NCBI RefSeq assembly: GCF_036173065.1
Contig: NZ_CP108041.1
Span: 434,001-498,000, forward strand
Origin: Rhodococcus sp. NBC_00297
GTDB taxonomy: Bacteria; Actinomycetota; Actinomycetes; Mycobacteriales; Mycobacteriaceae
Length of the DNA stretch: 64,000 nucleotides
Reading direction: 5' to 3'
Part shown: positions 60,448-64,000 of the stretch, piece by piece
Numbering within the stretch: the first letter of the stretch is position 1
Layout: each line of letters starts with the position of its first letter
Notes under the pieces: model-generated
What the model was told of the DNA's origin: nothing
Databases searched by the model: none
What the model saw: the letters and a program-made list of their open reading frames with translations, nothing else
Program-made: the position numbers and the translations under genes

Positions 60448-60808
60448 GGAAGTCTTCTCGTCCTCTCGTCTTCGCCGTGCCCACCCGGGCGCGCACTCGA
60501 ACCCGGTGGTCCGGTGCGGCGTCCCCGAGTCGACGTGCGAGCGGAGGCGGCCCACGATCGAAGTCCCCCGGGCCGGGTCGCGCTCCGCGCGTCCGGAAAC
60601 CGAGAGACCACTACCGAAGACCGACACCGCGACGTGTGTCGGGGACGAACGGCTGATGGTGCTCACCGCCGAGTCGGCGGCCTACCTGTGGTGCTGTGCA
60701 CTCCCGGAGAGGGAGTACTGCTGTGACACTACCGGTCCACGACGAAGGGCCGACGAGGAACAGCCGTGGGCTGCCTCGCCGGCGCGATCGCGTGAACCAT
60801 GACGGAAA
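60448..60808 (-). other. rpsO-pnp intergenic leader region with stem-loop
   Basis: 361 bp without a gene. About 30 bp after the rpsO stop, at 60754-60778, lies a stem (CGAGG, 2-nt bulge, CAGCC, GTG loop, GGCTG, CCTCG). A smaller ACTCCC/GGGAGT hairpin is at about 60711-60727. These may attenuate read-through into pnp or be RNase target sites, as in the E. coli pnp leader. No lipoprotein gene (lppU of M. tuberculosis) is present here. The half nearer pnp shows no clear signal. Confidence 0.5.
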
Positions 60809-61078
60809 TTATCGACGCAGTCCCAGACGCTCGATGAGCGAGCGGTACCGCGCGACGTCGACCTTCTGCACGTACTTGAGCAGACGACGACGACGACCCA
60901 CGAGCAGCAGCAGGCCGCGACGCGAGTGGTGATCGTGCTTGTGCACCTTGAGGTGCTCGGTGAGATCCTGGATGCGCTTGGTGAGCATCGCCACCTGGGC
61001 TTCCGGCGATCCGGTGTCCGTCTCGTGGACGCCGTACTCGCCGAGGATCTGCTTCTTCTGTTCGGTGGTCAAAGCCAC
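60809..61078 (-). CDS. rpsO: 30S ribosomal protein S15
   Basis: An 89-residue S15 with the full family pattern: [28 protein letters not shown], and the rRNA-binding [28 protein letters not shown]. The GTG at 61078 has an AGGAG at 7-bp spacing. It binds the three-way junction of 16S rRNA. Located between ribF and pnp. Confidence 0.98.
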   Translation of the reverse strand: MALTTEQKKQILGEYGVHETDTGSPEAQVAMLTKRIQDLTEHLKVHKHDHHSRRGLLLLVGRRRRLLKYVQKVDVARYRSLIERLGLRR

Positions 61079-61218
61079 AGTGAAACTCCTGATGCAGTGC
61101 CGTCCGCGCGTGGATGGTGCCGCACCCGAGGGCGCGGTGTTGCAGCCGCCGCGGACCGCAGCGAACAACAGTCGTCCATCCTACCTCAGTGGCCGAGGCC
61201 CGAACGACACCTCTTCAT

Positions 61219-62187
61219 TCAGGCGTCCAGGGCGGCGAGGATGTCGCGGGCACGGTCGACGTCGAGATCCATCTGCGCGATCAGCTCGTCCACCGAGGCG
61301 AAGGCCTCCATGCCGCGCAGACGCTCGACGAAGTCCACCGCGACGTGCTGCCCGTAGAGATCGGCGTCGCCGTCCAGGACGAACGCCTCCACCGTGCGGG
61401 TGCGTCCCGAGAACGTGGGATTGGTCCCCACCGACACCGCTGCGCGACAACGCTTTCCGGGAGTCACGGTACCCATGATCGGTCCGGGTCCGAGCACCGT
61501 GAACCACGACGCGTACACCCCGTCCGCCGGGATGGCGGCGTGCATGGGCGGCTTGACGTTGGCCGTGGGGTAGCCGATGGTGCGGCCACGGCCGTCACCG
61601 TGCACCACCACGCCCTCGACTCGGTGGGGTCGACCGAGCGCGTCGGCGGCGGCCGCGACGTCACCGGCGTCGACGCAGGCGCGAATGTAGGTGGAGGAGA
61701 ACGTGACCGACTCCTCGGCCAGCAGAGTGACACCGTCGACCGCGAACCCGAACCGCGTGCCGGCGGACCGGAGCAGAGCGACGTTGCCGGCGGCCTTCTT
61801 GCCGAACGTGAAGTTCTCCCCCACCACGACCTCGGCGGCGTGCAGCCGCTCGACGAGGATGTCGTGGATGTAGCGATCGGGGGTGAGCTTCATGAACTCC
61901 GGCGTGAAAGGCATGACGCAGAAGACGTCGATGCCCAGTTCCTCGGCCAGTTCGGCACGCCGGGTGAGGGTGGTCAGCTGGGCCGGGTGACTGCCCGGAC
62001 GCACCACTTCCATCGGATGCGGATCGAAGGTCATGAGCACACTCGGCACTCCGCGTGCCGCCGCCGATGTCACGGCGCGGTCGATCAATTGGGCGTGGCC
62101 GCGGTGTACGCCGTCGAACACGCCGATCGTCAGAACACATCTGCCCCAGTCGGCCGGGACATCGTCGAGACCTCGCCATCTCTCCAC
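61219..62187 (-). CDS. ribF: Bifunctional riboflavin kinase/FAD synthetase
   Basis: A 322-residue enzyme. N-terminal FMN adenylyltransferase domain with TIGVFDGVHRGHAQLI and FSSTYIR; C-terminal riboflavin kinase domain with GRTIGYPTANVKP and AVSVGTNPTF. It converts riboflavin to FMN and FAD. The GTG at 62187 (VERWRGLDD) matches the mycobacterial start. No FMN riboswitch is visible in front. Diverges from the sirR gene across 66 bp. Confidence 0.96.
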   Translation of the reverse strand: MERWRGLDDVPADWGRCVLTIGVFDGVHRGHAQLIDRAVTSAAARGVPSVLMTFDPHPMEVVRPGSHPAQLTTLTRRAELAEELGIDVFCVMPFTPEFMKLTPDRYIHDILVERLHAAEVVVGENFTFGKKAAGNVALLRSAGTRFGFAVDGVTLLAEESVTFSSTYIRACVDAGDVAAAADALGRPHRVEGVVVHGDGRGRTIGYPTANVKPPMHAAIPADGVYASWFTVLGPGPIMGTVTPGKRCRAAVSVGTNPTFSGRTRTVEAFVLDGDADLYGQHVAVDFVERLRGMEAFASVDELIAQMDLDVDRARDILAALDA

Positions 62188-62253
62188 GACCAGGAGCCTA
62201 CGGGCCGACGATCGACCGGTCACGTCCGGCGCACCGACGGCTAAGCTGTCGGC

Positions 62254-62922
62254 GTGCCAGCCCCTGCCCTCTCCACCGTCGCGCAGGACTACCTCAAGGT
62301 CATCTGGACCGCGAGCGAGTACTCCGACGAGCCGGTGAGCACCAAGATGCTCGCCTCCCGGATGTGCGTCTCGCCGTCCACGGTCTCCGAGGCCGTACGC
62401 AAACTCGCCGATCAGGGCCTCGTCGACCACGCCCGCTACGGGTCCATCACACTCACCGAGGCCGGGCGGCGCGCCGCCATCGGCATGGTCCGCAGGCATC
62501 GGCTCATCGAGACCTGGCTGGTCGAGGAGATGGGCTACGGCTGGGACGAGGTGCACGACGAGGCCGAGGTGCTCGAACACGCGGTGTCGGACCTGCTCGT
62601 CGAGCGCATCGACGCCAAGCTCGGTCGGCCGTCACGCGACCCGCACGGTGATCCCATCCCCACCATCGACGGCACCATTCCCGCACCGCCGGCGGTACCG
62701 CTCAGCGATTTCGTCGCGGGCCAGAAGGGCCACGTCACCCGCATCTCCGACTCGGATCCGGACATGTTGCGGTACTTCGATTCCATCGGCATCACCCTCG
62801 ACCTGTCGATCACGATGGTCGAGCGCCGCGACTTCGCCGGGACCGTGGCCGTGCAGGTGGCCGACACGGTACTCGACCTGGGTCATGTTGCCGCCGAGGC
62901 GATCTGGATGACCACGGACTGA
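62254..62922 (+). CDS. sirR: DtxR/MntR-family metalloregulator (SirR type)
   Basis: A 222-residue metal-sensing repressor. N-terminal winged helix (SEYSDEPVSTKMLASRMCVSPSTVSEAVRKLADQGLV), dimer domain with metal ligands (HRLIETWLVEEMGYGWDEVHDEAEVLEHAVSD with the Glu-x3-His pattern) and an FeoA/SH3-like C-terminal part (GQKGHVTRISDSDPDML). Rv2788 occupies the same spot. It likely responds to Mn2+ or Fe2+. The GTG start is weakly supported by a ribosome binding site. Confidence 0.9.
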   Translation: MPAPALSTVAQDYLKVIWTASEYSDEPVSTKMLASRMCVSPSTVSEAVRKLADQGLVDHARYGSITLTEAGRRAAIGMVRRHRLIETWLVEEMGYGWDEVHDEAEVLEHAVSDLLVERIDAKLGRPSRDPHGDPIPTIDGTIPAPPAVPLSDFVAGQKGHVTRISDSDPDMLRYFDSIGITLDLSITMVERRDFAGTVAVQVADTVLDLGHVAAEAIWMTTD

Positions 62923-62943
62923 CGCCGGACCGCCCCGACGAAC

Positions 62944-63861
62944 TCAGGGGCGCAGCGTGGCCGGCCGCACGACCATCACGGTGCTGGCCCGCTTGCCGCG
63001 TTCCTGCACCAGGGCGATGGTGTGGCCGTTCTCGTCCAGTGCCGCGTAGATGCCGGGCATCCCGATCGGGTCGAGCCAGCGTCCCTGGCTCAACGATTCG
63101 GCCTCGTCCGACGTGACCGTCCGGTGCGGGAACGCCGTGCGAGCGGCAGCGTCGATGTCGAGGCTCACGTGCGGGTCGTCCCGCACCTCGTCGAGACTGC
63201 GGGCGTGCTCCAACGTGAACGGTCCGACCCGGGTGCGCCGCAACGCGGTCAGGTGGCCGCCGACGCCCAGGGACGCACCCAGGTCTCGCGCGAGCGCCCG
63301 CACGTAGGTCCCGGACGTGCACTCGACGTGGACGTCCAGATCGATCACGTCGCTCCCCCGGCGACGCTCCAGGACGTCGAAGCGGGAGACGGTGACCGTG
63401 CGCGGTTCGAGCACGACGTCCTCGCCCTCCCGAACGAGAGCGTGGGCGCGCTTGCCGTCCACCTTGATGGCGCTGACACTCGACGGGACCTGACTGATCT
63501 TCCCGGTCAGCGCGGCGACGGCCTCGTCGATCCCGGAGTCCGTCACCGCACTCGTGTCCGCCGTCGACACCGTCTCGCCCTCGGCGTCGTCGGTGGTGGT
63601 GGCGGCTCCGAGGCGGACGGTCGCGGTGTACTCCTTGGTGGTCAGCGACAGCAGACCCAGCATCTTGGTCGCTCGCTCGACACCGAGCACCAGCACCCCC
63701 GTCGCCATGGGATCGAGAGTGCCGGCGTGTCCGATGCGGCGCGTCTTCAAGGCCTTGCGACAGGCGGAGACGACGTCGTGGCTGGTGACTCCGCCACTCT
63801 TGTCCACCACCAGAAGTCCGGCGCCGTCGAGTCCTGTGGGGGGTTTGGGGTGAGCTGGCAC
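62944..63861 (-). CDS. truB: tRNA pseudouridine(55) synthase TruB
   Basis: A 305-residue enzyme that makes pseudouridine 55 in the T-loop of tRNAs. The catalytic Asp is in RRIGHAGTLDPMATGVL, with KEYTATVRLGAATTTDDAEG and the C-terminal PUA-like RARTAFPH region. GTG start at 63861. It is followed (on the minus strand) by the convergent sirR gene and preceded by a GC-rich tandem repeat. Confidence 0.95.
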   Translation of the reverse strand: MPAHPKPPTGLDGAGLLVVDKSGGVTSHDVVSACRKALKTRRIGHAGTLDPMATGVLVLGVERATKMLGLLSLTTKEYTATVRLGAATTTDDAEGETVSTADTSAVTDSGIDEAVAALTGKISQVPSSVSAIKVDGKRAHALVREGEDVVLEPRTVTVSRFDVLERRRGSDVIDLDVHVECTSGTYVRALARDLGASLGVGGHLTALRRTRVGPFTLEHARSLDEVRDDPHVSLDIDAAARTAFPHRTVTSDEAESLSQGRWLDPIGMPGIYAALDENGHTIALVQERGKRASTVMVVRPATLRP

Positions 63862-63885
63862 GAGGGAGAAGTCTGTCAGAAGATC

Positions 63886-63941
63886 GCGGGAAGGCCGGAG
63901 GCCGGCCGTCCATAAAGCGGGAAGGCCGGAGGCCGGCCGTC
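63886..63941. repeat. Tandem 25-bp GC-rich repeat upstream of truB
   Basis: Two identical 25-bp copies (63886-63910 and 63917-63941), separated by 6 bp. Each contains a GGCCGG/CCGGCC inverted repeat. The 9-mer GTCAGAAGA occurs on both outer sides (63875 and 63939). Confidence 0.8.
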
Positions 63942-64000
63942 AGAAGACCGTGATCGCAGTGACGACGAGGCCGTCGGAGACGGCCCAGCGTCCGTCGAAG
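63940..64000 (-). CDS. C-terminal end of a probable 4'-phosphopantetheinyl transferase
   Basis: The last 19 residues, FDGRWAVSDGLVVTAITVF, then TGA, read from the window edge. The G-R-W...D-x-G-L-V-x-T-A-I ending is typical of PptT-type Sfp-like phosphopantetheinyl transferases, and pptT lies directly upstream of truB in mycobacteria. The rest of the gene is outside the window, so the call is tentative. Its stop lies inside the downstream repeat copy. Confidence 0.6.
   Translation of the reverse strand, partial: FDGRWAVSDGLVVTAITVF

Noticed and set aside
62188-62253. FMN riboswitch or regulatory RNA in front of ribF.
   Set aside because: The 66-bp divergent gap to sirR is too short for an RFN element and shows none of its conserved sequence.
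63886-63941. CRISPR-like repeat pair.
   Set aside because: Only two units with a 6-bp spacer, far too short for a CRISPR spacer, and no cas genes in the window.

Overview
This window is a GC-rich actinobacterial chromosome segment from the order Mycobacteriales, most likely Rhodococcus or the closely related Rhodococcoides. Three things point there. Gene order closely follows the dapF-hflX-miaA-miaB-recX-recA-clgR-pgsA-ftsK-rnj-dapA-thyX-dapB-pepR-pnp-rpsO-ribF-sirR-truB backbone known from Mycobacterium tuberculosis. GTG starts and ATGA/GTGA gene overlaps are frequent. A corynebacterial-type gluABCD uptake system and a fused HadA/HadB dehydratase are present. I see no rRNA, tRNA, insertion sequence, prophage or CRISPR array; this is core chromosome with one catabolic island.

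Layout. 1-1069: end of a fructose PTS permease and HPr. 1086-7038 (minus): tightly coupled operon with a dioxygenase-like protein, miaA, a TrmH-family methyltransferase, dapF, hflX and a secreted membrane-anchored protein. 7194-10772: DUF349 protein, a membrane protein and miaB. 10900-14249: gluABCD glutamate ABC transporter, with a strong hairpin between gluB and gluC. 14254-16323: recX, intein-less recA with a LexA box, and a DUF3046 protein. 16356-20142: glycosyltransferase, a 57-residue membrane protein, then the envelope-stress module pspM, pspA, clgR. 20344-26128: pgsA, argA, a YciI protein, terC under a manganese (yybP-ykoY) riboswitch, and ftsK. 26195-36985: small metabolic genes, rnj-dapA-thyX, a YcaQ-type DNA glycosylase, transporters, a methyltransferase and dapB. 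37021-41604: alcohol dehydrogenase, GH63-like glycosidase and a truncated AMP-binding protein.

41725-55589 is the catabolic island. It encodes the whole route from choline to glycine: choline dehydrogenase, betaine aldehyde dehydrogenase, a three-component Rieske betaine monooxygenase (oxygenase, ferredoxin, reductase), dimethylglycine oxidase and sarcosine oxidase. It also has an APC permease, a cNMP/CBS/DUF294 protein and an IclR regulator. The two divergent arms share an intergenic region holding two identical-arm palindromes (GTTGCG-N5-CGCAAC), one in front of each arm.

55710-64000 returns to the core: fused hadAB, pepR, pnp, rpsO, ribF, sirR/mntR-type regulator, truB, a GC-rich tandem repeat and the last codons of a probable phosphopantetheinyl transferase. 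Three diaminopimelate/lysine genes (dapA, dapB, dapF) and both steps of ms2i6A tRNA modification (miaA, miaB) lie in the window. The most interesting signals are the manganese riboswitch with a visible Shine-Dalgarno-sequestering helix, the twin operators of the choline island, and unexplained palindromes upstream of pspA and of the methyltransferase gene.
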